In this document: positions 25,916-33,851 of the stretch, piece after piece | Numbering within the stretch: position 1 is the stretch's first letter | Layout of the letters: every line of letters begins with the position of its first letter | Source: Methanothrix sp. | Lineage (GTDB): Archaea; Halobacteriota; Methanosarcinia; Methanotrichales; Methanotrichaceae | Length of the DNA: 40,777 nucleotides | Direction: 5' to 3' | Assembly (NCBI GenBank): GCA_025361645.1 | Contig: JANYKI010000107.1 | Location: 1-40,777, forward strand | Translations under genes and position numbers: made by a program | Notes under the pieces: generated by a model | Database searches by the model: none | What the model was told of the DNA's origin: nothing | Seen by the model: only the letters and a program-made list of their open reading frames with translations

Positions 25916-27197
25916 ATCTCAGCACCTCCATGGCATTAAGCCCATTTATATACCTCATCAAGACCAATACTGTCAGAAGGCTGAGCGCAAAGACTGCAAT
26001 CAATACTTCTGCCGAATACACTGCCTCGAACTTGATTGGAAAGGGGTACGTCTGTACCGGAGCTATGAGGTTCGGGTTCGATGTGAGAAAATGTGGATAA
26101 GGGCTCATTTCCCAGGGTATAGCTATTGACACGGTAGTTTTCGCCAGTGCAAATATCGCGACTAAAGACATAGCAACCCCTAAGCTATACCCTATTATGG
26201 CCTGAAGGAGCGTTTCAGCCGCGACCTCTCTTTGTATGTCCTTGCTCCGGAAGCCAACTGCCTTCATTATGCCGAACTCTTTCCTCCGCTCCATGAGCGT
26301 ATGACTCATGCTTTTAATGACGATCAGCACAGCGCCGATCAAAGCCACCAGCGAAACAGTCAATATCAGCCTGTCCGACATCAGGAAAAGCGATGAGATC
26401 TGGCTCTCGAAGGACTCGGGCGTGTAAATGCTGTAAGCACCTGTGGTCTGGCCCGTAGGCGTCTTCCCGCCGTTCGAGGTGGGCGAGCTGAAAAGCGCCT
26501 TCAGGTTATCCGTCACTTCCTTTACCTTCGTCTGGTCTGCGTCTACGAAGATTATATTAATGTCATTTCTATTAAATTTCTCAGTATCCTGGAGGTTCTT
26601 GGAGTTGTAAGCCAGGCTTTGAGCAGAGCTCAGGTTGACATAAACGTCAGAGGATACAACGTCTTTTCCTGATGTCTCGACGATGCCCGATATGGTAAAA
26701 TCGGTTCCAGATACTTTCACTTTTTGGTCAAGTTTCAATCCGTGCTGCTGCGCATATTCCCTCTCGGCTAATGCGTCCGTGTCCGACTGTGGCAATGATC
26801 CTTCAATCAGCTCCGACCCGATTATTTTGCCTCGATCATCATTCCAGTTCACGCCGAGGGTGCGCTTGAAGCTGTCTTTATCGAATACCCACAGAAACAG
26901 CCCGTAGGACATCCCCTTCACCCCATCAATCTTGTTTATCTGCGATAGGTACTCGCTTTTTATGGGCGCAAGTGAACAGGGGGTGACTGCGCCAGATGTA
27001 TTCTCCGGGACGTTCCCGTTCCTCTGGACTATTATGCTGCTGTGGATGTTCTCAAACGGAAGTCTCGACGCCTCTTTAAACGCGATACCCAACGAGTTTA
27101 GAGTAATGAGCAAAACCACAACAAGACCGATAACCAATATATTCAGGAGATATTTTCTATTCCTCTTCCTAAGTTCTTTGAGTGCATATCCGATCAT
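25908..27197 (-). CDS. FtsX-like ABC transporter permease (MacB type), operon first gene
   Basis: I place the start at ATG 27197 (MIGYALKELRKRNRKYLLN), giving 429 residues. The TTG at 27245 would add unlikely residues and lies upstream of the TATA box. The plan is one N-terminal helix, a long extracellular domain (about 45-270), and three C-terminal helices. The coupling helix is seen in MERRKEFGIMKAVGFRSKDI. It is related to the permease at 23661 but longer in the extracellular part. The two permeases, the ATPase and the secreted protein form one compact operon. Confidence 0.9.
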   Translation of the reverse strand: MIGYALKELRKRNRKYLLNILVIGLVVVLLITLNSLGIAFKEASRLPFENIHSSIIVQRNGNVPENTSGAVTPCSLAPIKSEYLSQINKIDGVKGMSYGLFLWVFDKDSFKRTLGVNWNDDRGKIIGSELIEGSLPQSDTDALAEREYAQQHGLKLDQKVKVSGTDFTISGIVETSGKDVVSSDVYVNLSSAQSLAYNSKNLQDTEKFNRNDINIIFVDADQTKVKEVTDNLKALFSSPTSNGGKTPTGQTTGAYSIYTPESFESQISSLFLMSDRLILTVSLVALIGAVLIVIKSMSHTLMERRKEFGIMKAVGFRSKDIQREVAAETLLQAIIGYSLGVAMSLVAIFALAKTTVSIAIPWEMSPYPHFLTSNPNLIAPVQTYPFPIKFEAVYSAEVLIAVFALSLLTVLVLMRYINGLNAMEVLRYE

Positions 27198-27226
27198 GTA
27201 CTTGTAGACTCCTGCTTGTATCCACC

Positions 27227-27234
27227 TTTTTATA
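27227..27234 (-). promoter_or_regulatory. TATA box of the FtsX-permease operon
   Basis: On the minus strand TATAAAAA lies about 30 bases before ATG 27197, predicting a start near 27204 and a very short leader. This supports the ATG at 27197 as translation start. Confidence 0.55.
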
Positions 27235-27245
27235 TTGGGATACAA

Positions 27246-27502
27246 TACCTACCAGCATATGACGATTTGGGTTTGGACAAATGCCGATGTTTTTTTAAGA
27301 CCGATTAAGGCAAATCTTGAAAAATTACATTTTTTATAGTTGCGTTCTTGTGGTGATTTCGTCCTTGATAAAATACAGTTATTTTTTGGGGGCAGAGTGC
27401 CTTTTGGAATGAACTAGTCGAGAGATATTATGGGGTACCAATCCTGACGAACCCCGCGATTTTCGCTCTGGTTTCCGGGGGTGGGGCAGGACGCAGCTTA
27501 CA
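27246..27502. other. Divergent intergenic region
   Basis: This region separates the FtsX operon from the divergent membrane-anchored regulator. T-rich tracts occur around 27290-27340 and 27375-27390. Apart from the two TATA boxes at its borders I see no gene or clear operator. Confidence 0.4.
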
Positions 27503-27510
27503 TATATAAT
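27503..27510 (+). promoter_or_regulatory. TATA box of the membrane-anchored winged-helix gene
   Basis: TATATAAT overlaps the first ATG of the open frame (27509), so that ATG can hardly be transcribed. A start site about 26 bases on, near 27532, would make the mRNA leaderless at ATG 27533. Confidence 0.55.
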
Positions 27511-27532
27511 GACGACTCCTCGTATACTAAGG

Positions 27533-28144
27533 ATGAATATTATAAAATGGCTTGCAGCATTAGCAGTTCTTGGCTTTCTAGTAGCTCTAGGCCCCGCCCT
27601 TCCATTACAATCAGTCCATATCGAAAAGGTCTGCCCGCTCATGTCAGGGGGCTGTAATGGTTCCCATGCAATGAAATGCGCTGGCAAATGCCCTAACGAT
27701 TCCGGTCGTTCTCAAGGAAGCACCTGCCAGATATCGTTGTTCACCTCCATAGAGGTATCTGATGCGGGCTATTCTTACTTCGGCAAGGGCAGCTCAAGTC
27801 CTTTTGACAAGGAAAGCTTCTCGGCAAGTTCTTCGCGCTCTGTTAATGGAAGTACATTTTCGAGTCCTTCTCAGGTCAATACCGATGGTATAGGACCCCC
27901 TGATTTGGATGTGATAGAATATTTGCCTCCTTCGGCGAGGCTCATCTTCGATGTCCTAGAGTCCAACGGTCCTCAGACGCAGAAGGAGATCATAAGCAAG
28001 ACCGATCTCCCTCCCACAACGGTTCGATACGCCTTGGGCAAGCTCAAAGATGAAAGTGTAATCAAGGAATGCTTTTACTTTCCGGATGCTCGTCAGAGTC
28101 TGTACGGACTGAACACTGCAACCTGTAAAGCTGGGCGAAAGTAA
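27533..28144 (+). CDS. Membrane-anchored winged-helix protein
   Basis: From ATG 27533 the protein has 203 residues, starting with a hydrophobic segment (MNIIKWLAALAVLGFLVALG). A Cys-rich stretch follows (VCPLMSGGCNGSHAMKCAGKC), then a Ser-rich linker to about residue 115, and a C-terminal winged-helix domain (LPPSARLIFDVLESNGPQTQ, then KEIISKTDLPPTTVRYALGK). The DNA-binding domain must be cytosolic, so if the helix spans the membrane the N-terminus would be outside. Alternatively the start is cleaved. The Cys cluster may sense metal or redox state. It is divergent from the FtsX operon, a natural target. The regulatory role is inferred. Confidence 0.75.
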   Translation: MNIIKWLAALAVLGFLVALGPALPLQSVHIEKVCPLMSGGCNGSHAMKCAGKCPNDSGRSQGSTCQISLFTSIEVSDAGYSYFGKGSSSPFDKESFSASSSRSVNGSTFSSPSQVNTDGIGPPDLDVIEYLPPSARLIFDVLESNGPQTQKEIISKTDLPPTTVRYALGKLKDESVIKECFYFPDARQSLYGLNTATCKAGRK

Positions 28145-28187
28145 ATAGGCATCTTAAATTGCAGTCAGATTACAGGCAAAGTGATTA

Positions 28188-28343
28188 TTGGCGTTTGTAG
28201 GCTCCCAAGCCGTCGGCCCGCGGGAAAAAGTGCAACAATATCTAGATTATGATTTTGATTTGATGAAGCTGCCAACAGACGGTCGTGATCCAAAAATATG
28301 TTGGCGTTTTTTTGGAACTCGATTGAGGATAGCGATACTGTGA
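28188..28343 (+). pseudogene. Possible gene remnant of 51 codons
   Basis: In the 306-base gap 28145-28450 one plus-strand frame without start or ribosome-binding site gives coherent residues, including REKVQQYLDYDFDLMKLPTD and WRFFGTRLRIAIL before a stop. It reads like part of a real protein, but I cannot name the family. Chance is possible. Confidence 0.25.
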
Positions 28344-28390
28344 TGCTTCGCGGGGAATCATCCTGAGACAATCATTATTCAGCAATGCAG

Positions 28391-28422
28391 AAATCCAGGA
28401 AAGCGATATATTTCCTGGATTT
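28391..28422. terminator. Perfect 12-bp hairpin between convergent genes
   Basis: AAATCCAGGAAA (28391-28402) pairs perfectly with TTTCCTGGATTT (28411-28422) across an 8-base loop. It lies between the winged-helix gene and the convergent acyl-CoA synthetase, close to the stop of the latter, so it probably ends transcription in one or both directions. A further TTCCTGGAT copy follows at 28435-28443. Confidence 0.55.
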
Positions 28423-28450
28423 GCCCAATCTTTACTTCCTGGATATCGTC

Positions 28451-30517
28451 CTAGGACTTCTCTTTCGCGACTCTCTTCTGGTGGCGGTACATAATGCCCA
28501 GAGCGTCCGCAACCTGTTCGGGCGTGCCAAAGACAGGAATGCCGGCATTTTCCATTTTAATGACATCTGTTTGGGCAAACTCCTTTCCCGCCACGCAGGC
28601 GATGATGGGCTTGCCCTGGTAATCGATATTCTTGAGAGTATCCACGTAGCTGCCCAGGATCTCCGCCTGCAAGACGACGATAAAGCTGCCCACGTCCTGG
28701 CTATCCACACCGATCTCAATAGTTTTCTTCACAGTTTCAGCATCCTGGCTGAAGGTGTAGTCCACGGGGTTCATGCCGCAGACATAATCTGGCAGCAGGC
28801 TCTTCAGCCGTTCTTTTAAGGGCGGCTCCAGTTCGGAGAGGCGCATGCCGTTATCGGTGATGGCGTCGGCGGCAATGACGCCCAGGGAGCCCGCATAGGT
28901 TATTATGAATACGCCTTCCCTTGTTGGCAGCGGCTGCTTGGAGATGGCACGGGCTAAGTTGAACATGTGCTCATAATCGCGGGCCCGGATGATCCCGGAC
29001 TGGCGAAAGGCGGCGCTGAAGATCAGATCGTTGCCGGCTAGGGATGCCGTGTGGGAGGCCACCGCCTTTTTGCCGGCATCCGTTCGGCCGGACTTGAGAA
29101 CGACTATGGGCTTTTCCTGAGTGATACGCCGGGCCACATCTATGAAACGCCGCCCGCCTTTCACGGACTCAAGATACATGCAGATGACATTGATGTTCTC
29201 GTCTTTGCTCACCGCCTCCAGAATATCGGTCTCGTTGATGTCCAGCTTGTTGCCGATGGTAGCGATAATGCCGAAATCCATGATATGACGCAGTCCCCAG
29301 AGCATGCCGGCCGCGCACACTCCTGCCTGCGAGACCAGGCCGATATTGCCCATGGATAGAGCATCCACAATGCCTATGGATTGGACCATGCTACAGTGGG
29401 TGTTGATGATGCCTGAGCAGTTGGGGCCGAGCAGCCGCACGCCGTACCTATCGGCGATATCCTTCATCAGCAGCTCAATCTTCTTGCCGTCCTCGCCTAA
29501 TTCCGCGAAGCCGGCCGACTCAACCACGATGTAGCGCACGCCGCACTTGCAGCATTCCTCAACAACATCCGCGGTCACCCCGGCCGAGACGAGGACGATG
29601 GCCACATCCACCGATTTCGGCACGGCGCTGATGCAGGGGTAAGCCTTCAGACCGTGAATTTCGTCGGCCTTGGGATTGATGGGATAGAGCATACCCCGGA
29701 ATTTGTGGCTTACGAGATTGGTAAAGACGTTCCAGCCCAGCTTTCCCGGCGTGCCGGAGGCACCAATGACGGCAATGCTCCGGGGATAAAACAGGTCGTG
29801 CAAGTCCTGTTCGACGGCAGCCTGCGGGGCGGGTCGTGGCTCTCCCAGGATTATGCGAGCATCAACCACCATATAGCCATCCGGATAGAGGAACACGGGA
29901 TTGATATCCATCTCCGAGATGACGGGATTCTTTATGACAAAGTCCGAAATGGCCATCAATAGCTTCTCCAGTGCCTCAATATCGGAAGAGTAGCCGCGAT
30001 ACCCTCGCAAAAGAGCATAGCCTTTGATCTCCTCAATCATATCTTTGGCATCGGAGGCATAGATAGGAATGGAGCGGAAGGAGACATCTTTTAAAACCTC
30101 TACGAAGACTCCGCCCAGACCAAACATCAAGATCGGCCCGAAAGTGGCGTCATTGGCCACTCCCACGATGGCCTCCACCCCCGGCCGGGCCATCTTCTGC
30201 ACCGAGATGCCCGCGACCTTTTTGTCCAGGAATGCCTGGGTGATTTCCCGATAGGCGGCTCTCACTTCGTCGGCGTCCCTTAAATTTAGCTTAACTCCGC
30301 CTGCATCGGATTTGTGGACTACATCCAAAGAGAGCACCTTCATGGCCACGGGAGCGGCCAGGGATTGGAATATCTCTACAGCTTCGTCCTCTGACTTTGC
30401 TACCCCGGCTCCGGTGGTGGTGATGCCCAGGCTTTCCAGAACGGCTTTGCTCTCATGCTCCATCAGGTAGGTTCTTCCTTCGGCCAATGCCCTATCAATA
30501 ACTTCTTGCTTTGCCAT
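28451..30517 (-). CDS. ADP-forming acyl-CoA synthetase, fused beta-alpha
   Basis: A 688-residue cytosolic enzyme of the acetate-CoA ligase (ADP-forming) family, which interconverts acyl-CoA + ADP + Pi and acid + CoA + ATP. The N-terminal ATP-grasp (beta) domain spans about 1-225, with VVHKSDAGGVKL (67-77) and EMDINPVFL. The alpha part follows, with CoA-binding domain SIAVIGASGTPGKLGW (247-262), SQAGVCAAGM (396-405), and the likely phosphohistidine His489 in VASHTASLAGND. The order is ATP-grasp first. ATG 30517 follows a GGGGTC. The substrate (acetate, aryl or branched acids) cannot be read from the sequence. Methanothrix activates acetate mainly with an AMP-forming synthetase, so this enzyme probably serves other acids or the reverse reaction. 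Confidence 0.9.
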   Translation of the reverse strand: MAKQEVIDRALAEGRTYLMEHESKAVLESLGITTTGAGVAKSEDEAVEIFQSLAAPVAMKVLSLDVVHKSDAGGVKLNLRDADEVRAAYREITQAFLDKKVAGISVQKMARPGVEAIVGVANDATFGPILMFGLGGVFVEVLKDVSFRSIPIYASDAKDMIEEIKGYALLRGYRGYSSDIEALEKLLMAISDFVIKNPVISEMDINPVFLYPDGYMVVDARIILGEPRPAPQAAVEQDLHDLFYPRSIAVIGASGTPGKLGWNVFTNLVSHKFRGMLYPINPKADEIHGLKAYPCISAVPKSVDVAIVLVSAGVTADVVEECCKCGVRYIVVESAGFAELGEDGKKIELLMKDIADRYGVRLLGPNCSGIINTHCSMVQSIGIVDALSMGNIGLVSQAGVCAAGMLWGLRHIMDFGIIATIGNKLDINETDILEAVSKDENINVICMYLESVKGGRRFIDVARRITQEKPIVVLKSGRTDAGKKAVASHTASLAGNDLIFSAAFRQSGIIRARDYEHMFNLARAISKQPLPTREGVFIITYAGSLGVIAADAITDNGMRLSELEPPLKERLKSLLPDYVCGMNPVDYTFSQDAETVKKTIEIGVDSQDVGSFIVVLQAEILGSYVDTLKNIDYQGKPIIACVAGKEFAQTDVIKMENAGIPVFGTPEQVADALGIMYRHQKRVAKEKS

Positions 30518-30732
30518 TTTGACCCCATAATTGCATGTTCTCGATTGCAGCTATGCATTTGTTTAGCAGGGTTTTGTCCTTAAAAAGCTTGCCCGACTTG
30601 TGGCTTTGCATGTAAAGTCAGTTCTGCAAATCAGGTCTCGCGTCTGCAAATAAAGTATCTTAATGTAAAAGAAACGATCCATGGAATTATCGCAATCTGT
30701 ACCCGCAAAGCAAAACTTTATCTTGTTGGGGT

Positions 30733-30785
30733 ACAGGGGTAGAGAAGACCCCAGACTTCAGGCTGGGGATGAATCGTACCCCTGT
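30733..30785 (+). repeat. Left-end double hairpin of the IS605-type element
   Basis: Outer arms ACAGGGGTA (30733-30741) and TACCCCTGT (30777-30785) pair perfectly. Inside, CCCCAG (30749-30754) pairs with CTGGGG (30763-30768). CCCCAGACTTCAGGCTGGGG closely resembles subterminal hairpins recognised by TnpA in IS200/IS605 elements. Confidence 0.6.
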
Positions 30786-30849
30786 CATGATTACTTTCGC
30801 TGCGCACTAATTGACTTAATATAGCATGGAACGACCACATTAAGTTAAT

Positions 30850-31749
30850 ATGAAAACGGCCTACAAGTTCCGGCTATACCCAAACAGGCAACAAGAAGCA
30901 CAATTGGCCTTAACGCTGGATACCTGCAGGCATCTTTGGAATAAAGCACTTGCGGATCGCAAAAATGCCTGGGAAAGCGAAGGCATAACCCGATCTTACG
31001 AAGATCAGGCAGCTTTGCTGGTCTTTGAGAAACAGTCTAATCCATACCTCAATGCCGTCCATTCTCAGGTCGAACAGGATGTCTTGAGGAGGCTTCAGAA
31101 ATCTTTTGATAACTTCTTTCGAAGAGTTCGCGAAGGGGCTCGAAAAAAAGGCTACCCCCGGTTCAAGTCCATTAACCGTTATAGCTCGATTACCTATCCA
31201 CAGTCAGGGTTCAAATTGAACGGCTCTCGACTGATACTCTCAAAAATTTCCGGCGGCATTAGAACCTTTGTGCATAGGCCGATTGTGGGCAGGATCAAAA
31301 CCTGTTCCATCAAGCGAGATAAGACAAATTCATGGTATGTCATATTTACGACCGAGCTTGAGAATCCAACCAAGCTGAAGCCCAAGACCACGATCGGAGT
31401 AGACCTTGGCATCACTCATGCAGCCGTAACTTCGGACGGTCAGTACTTCGACTATCCAAAGTACCATATTCAGGATGTCTCATGGGGAAAGCTAATACGC
31501 TTCACGGTGAGCAAGGCTGAAAGAGCTGGCAAAACCGTGGTATTGGTTAATCCCTATAACACTAGCCAGAGATGTTCCGCTTGTGGCGAGATCGTGTCCA
31601 AGAAGCTAAAAGATAGGGTGCATATCTGCTCTCGGTGTGGTCTAATAATTTGTAGAGATCTCAACGCAAGCATGGGAATCAGAACCCTCGGACTGAGGGG
31701 GATAGCCTGTGGAGAACCGACCTCCGGCTTTGGCCTATGCCCAAAGTAA
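30850..31749 (+). pseudogene. tnpB: TnpB with an internal in-frame deletion removing the RuvC-II region
   Basis: The 299-residue product starts like TnpB (KTAYKFRLYPNRQQEAQL) and keeps the N-terminal helical part, KKGYPRFKS, RuvC-I TIGVDLGI with Asp185, zinc-finger Cys 242, 245, 260 and 263, and RuvC-III CRDLNASMGI with Asp270. After QYFDYPKY (about 205) it jumps to IQDVSWGKLIRF. In full-length TnpB these are separated by roughly 80-100 residues containing the KLQRRLSRK-like helix and the catalytic Glu of V.EDL. Normal TnpB has about 370-420 residues. The frame remains open, so a protein can be made, but DNA cleavage should be lost. It could still bind its RNA and DNA, as nuclease-dead TnpB-derived regulators do; decay is the simpler view. 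Confidence 0.8.
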
Positions 31750-31773
31750 GCGTCGGTTCGTCGAAGCAGGAAG

Positions 31774-31793
31774 CCCCATCCTTTAGGGTGGGG
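31774..31793 (+). ncRNA. Right-end hairpin and probable 3' end of the TnpB guide (omega) RNA scaffold
   Basis: CCCCATCC (31774-31781) pairs with GGGTGGGG (31786-31793) around TTTA, followed by AGGAAGTCAC. In IS605-type elements the guide RNA covers the end of tnpB and the right end, with the guide formed by the first bases outside the element, here from about 31804. The scaffold extent is inferred from the family. Confidence 0.5.
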
Positions 31794-31890
31794 AGGAAGT
31801 CACAAAACGGCACAACCTCGTGTCTCGTCAACTATTTAATGTCGGATAAAGGCGAGATAGTTTTACCATGGCATCCTTAGTTGTGAAATG

Positions 31891-32154
31891 CTATCGATAT
31901 AGTTGAGCTCGACAACCTTGTCGGCTAATAACCTCAAAGAATCGCTTCTTGACGCGGTCAATTTTTCTCATGCTTATTTGTAGCACGCGGGCGATCTCTT
32001 CATTAGTCGAACGTCCTGTCTGGTACTCGCCTTCATCGCACCCAAGCAGAATCAGTGCGTTGAGAAATTTTTGTGATTTTTGGTTGCCCTTGGATGTAAG
32101 CTCGCTAAGAGTTTTCCGCTCGTCTTCAGAAAGCGTCACAATGTACTTCTTCAT
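31891..32154 (-). pseudogene. N-terminal stump of an IS630-type transposase
   Basis: From ATG 32154 the frame gives 87 residues with the helix-turn-helix N-terminus seen in IS630-family transposases: MKKYIVTLSEDERKTLSEL, a KSQKFLNALILLGCDEGEY segment and NEEIARVLQISMRKIDRVKK. The rest, including the DDE catalytic domain of a roughly 350-residue enzyme, is absent and a short unrelated tail precedes the stop. It therefore cannot transpose. It lies only 90 bases beyond the right end of the IS605-type element. Confidence 0.65.
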
Positions 32155-32232
32155 ATTCTGACGAGACACTAGAGCTGTCTTCGAGCTGCTAGTCTAGCAC
32201 ATGACATTCGCACGAGTGCCAAAGGGGAAGAG

Positions 32233-32240
32233 TTATATTA
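32233..32240 (+). promoter_or_regulatory. TATA-like box before the secreted protein gene at 32263
   Basis: TTATATTA lies about 26 bases before ATG 32263, which has no ribosome-binding site. This predicts a leaderless transcript. Confidence 0.45.
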
Positions 32241-32262
32241 GGGAATTCGTTTATCACCTTTC

Positions 32263-32739
32263 ATGAAACGTTTAATTTCTACTGTTGTGGTGCTCATTCT
32301 CTCGTTATCCGCATCATGCGCAGTGGACTTAAATAACCTGCAAAGTTACGTAGATTTATACAATAACAAAATCGAAGATGCTCCAATAGTTCTTAGGGGT
32401 ATGCTAGGTTCCGAGAACGTGGACTTCACGATACTCTTGAATAACAGCAGTACCTTGAGATGGGGAATGAAGATGGAGAACGCCAAGATCGTCATGTCCG
32501 CTTACGGCGGTCTGGAGAACCCTACAATAGAAGCTTATACCACAGAGAGTGCCATAAATAAAGTGCTGGACGCCGAGGATCCTGTGGCAGCATACCAGGA
32601 GGCCGAAAAGTCTGGCCTGATGAGAATAGAAGGCAAGACCGTCGGAGCAAAGATGAAAATAGCGGTAGCTTTGTCCTTGGGAGGAGCAGTCAAGCCTTTT
32701 CTTAGCTCACTAAGGTCTACCCCACATTCCGCACTTTGA
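32263..32739 (+). CDS. Small secreted protein, SCP2-like wording
   Basis: A 158-residue protein with an N-terminal signal peptide (MKRLISTVVVLILSLSASCA). The mature part reads NSSTLRWGMKMENAKIVMSA, PTIEAYTTESAINKVLDAED and PVAAYQEAEKSGLMRIEGK. That order (an amphipathic sheet followed by an all-helical DPV..A...G motif) resembles SCP2-type lipid-binding folds, but I cannot confirm it. The C-terminal residues after GGAVKPFLS look random and may reflect a shortened end. It stands alone between IS remnants and the shikimate genes. Confidence 0.65.
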   Translation: MKRLISTVVVLILSLSASCAVDLNNLQSYVDLYNNKIEDAPIVLRGMLGSENVDFTILLNNSSTLRWGMKMENAKIVMSAYGGLENPTIEAYTTESAINKVLDAEDPVAAYQEAEKSGLMRIEGKTVGAKMKIAVALSLGGAVKPFLSSLRSTPHSAL

Positions 32740-32792
32740 CTTCCTATCTCGAAGCTAACCTGAACAAATTGCGTCCGCCAGAGTTCCCTCCA

Positions 32793-33128
32793 CTAGTGGT
32801 AGAATTGTCTGAAAGGCTTTCTGTACTCATCTAAGAACTCGTATTTTATTACCATCTTATCTGGCATAATTTGAATCTCTCTTACCGACTGGGTGAAGAG
32901 GTACCAGATAAAACCTCTGTCAGGGAGCCTGTACCGATCCGGCAAGGTAGTAGTAAACTCAGATTCGCCCATGATATAAGTCCTGAGCAGCTCGCTTCCT
33001 GAGGCAAAGAGGAAGGGAAAGCTTACGTTTTCAATCTCACGCTGGCAGTAGCCCTGCAGACGCAGGCGCTGGGCCAGGAACTCCAGGTAATCTTCTTTGG
33101 TTACTACCAGCTCTTTGTACTCGCTCAT
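32793..33128 (-). CDS. Conserved-looking hypothetical protein behind aroD
   Basis: From ATG 33128 (MSEYKELVVTKEDYLEFLAQ) the protein has 111 residues. The three codons upstream to 33137 are optional. It is soluble, with a helical start, a middle containing FPFLFASGSELLRTYIMGES and a sheet-like C-terminus (REIQIMPDKMVIKYEFLDEY). I do not recognise the family. It follows aroD by 68 bases on the same strand and may be the last gene of that operon. Confidence 0.65.
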   Translation of the reverse strand: MSEYKELVVTKEDYLEFLAQRLRLQGYCQREIENVSFPFLFASGSELLRTYIMGESEFTTTLPDRYRLPDRGFIWYLFTQSVREIQIMPDKMVIKYEFLDEYRKPFRQFYH

Positions 33129-33196
33129 TGCAATCACACGCGATAAACTGGCAGAGGGTGAGATAAAAGTTATCGTCGGTAAATCTCATCATTTAT

Positions 33197-33847
33197 TCAC
33201 AAGATCAGCTTTCTTGCCAGGCATAGCTCAGCCAGGCTCATCTGTCCGGGAGCCGTGCTCTGTGTGACAAAGCAGTAGGTAAGAGCGGAGCCATAGAGGG
33301 GAGCTACGACGCGCAGATGCCTGCCCATCCGACCCATGGCGATCATGCAAAGAGGCGTATCTGCATCCAGCAAAAACTGCAAGATCCTTAAATTATCGTG
33401 GAGGCTTTTGGGCGTCACGGCGATCTTGGCAATGGCAGCTTTTGTCTTCTTCATCTCCTCGTAGATGCCGGTCAGCTGCAAATCATCCGGCATGCCCTGG
33501 AAGTCGTGATAGGAAACGATCACCGGTTTCATCATTCTGGCAATGGCATTATCTCTTTGATCCGCTAAGAGCTCCACATCCACGTAGTCGGCATAGTAGG
33601 CAGCCTTGATGAGCAGATCGATTCTCTCTCTTTCGCTGCCCTGAAACATTCCCCCCTCCGTCCTGAGACGAGCCGTGGCGATGATCGGCTTGGCGGTGGC
33701 CTTTCGCACAGCCTTTATGGTTTGAAGAGGATCATCCGGGCCGAGCAGGTCCAGTCGCAGTTCGATCAGATCTGCGTCGCCCGTGGCCTGAACATCTTTT
33801 TCAGCATCCTTTCCCAAGACGGCTACTATGCGCGACTTGTAATTCAT
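33197..33847 (-). CDS. aroD: 3-dehydroquinate dehydratase, type I
   Basis: From ATG 33847 the enzyme has 216 residues. It converts 3-dehydroquinate to 3-dehydroshikimate through a Schiff base. Seen motifs are DLIELRLDLL (26-35), ATARLRTEGG (57-66), VSYHDFQG with catalytic His114, AKIAVTPKS with Schiff-base Lys141, and MGRMGRHLRV (171-180). A longer frame to 33877 would overlap the aroB' gene, so the ATG 4 bases after the aroB' stop is preferred. Length is normal for archaeal AroD. Confidence 0.93.
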   Translation of the reverse strand: MNYKSRIVAVLGKDAEKDVQATGDADLIELRLDLLGPDDPLQTIKAVRKATAKPIIATARLRTEGGMFQGSERERIDLLIKAAYYADYVDVELLADQRDNAIARMMKPVIVSYHDFQGMPDDLQLTGIYEEMKKTKAAIAKIAVTPKSLHDNLRILQFLLDADTPLCMIAMGRMGRHLRVVAPLYGSALTYCFVTQSTAPGQMSLAELCLARKLIL

Positions 33848-33851
33848 GATT

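Larger units (their letters stand above)
30733..31803 (+). mobile_element. IS200/IS605-type element carrying only tnpB
   Basis: The element has a structured left end (30733-30785), one tnpB-like gene and a right-end hairpin (31774-31793), with no tnpA. This is the layout of IS1341-type or non-autonomous elements. The right end GCCCCATCCTTTAGGGTGGG is typical of IS605-group ends. There are no terminal inverted repeats or target duplications, as expected. Exact tips are uncertain by perhaps 10-20 bases. The gap 30518-30849 between the synthetase gene and tnpB holds the left end and otherwise no gene. Confidence 0.75.

Noticed and set aside
27509-27532. ATG 27509 as start of the winged-helix gene
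   Set aside because: It overlaps the TATA box, so it is unlikely to be in the mRNA; ATG 27533 fits a leaderless start.
31774-31793. Hairpin as a simple rho-independent terminator
   Set aside because: Sequence and position match the right end of IS605-type elements and no T run follows.
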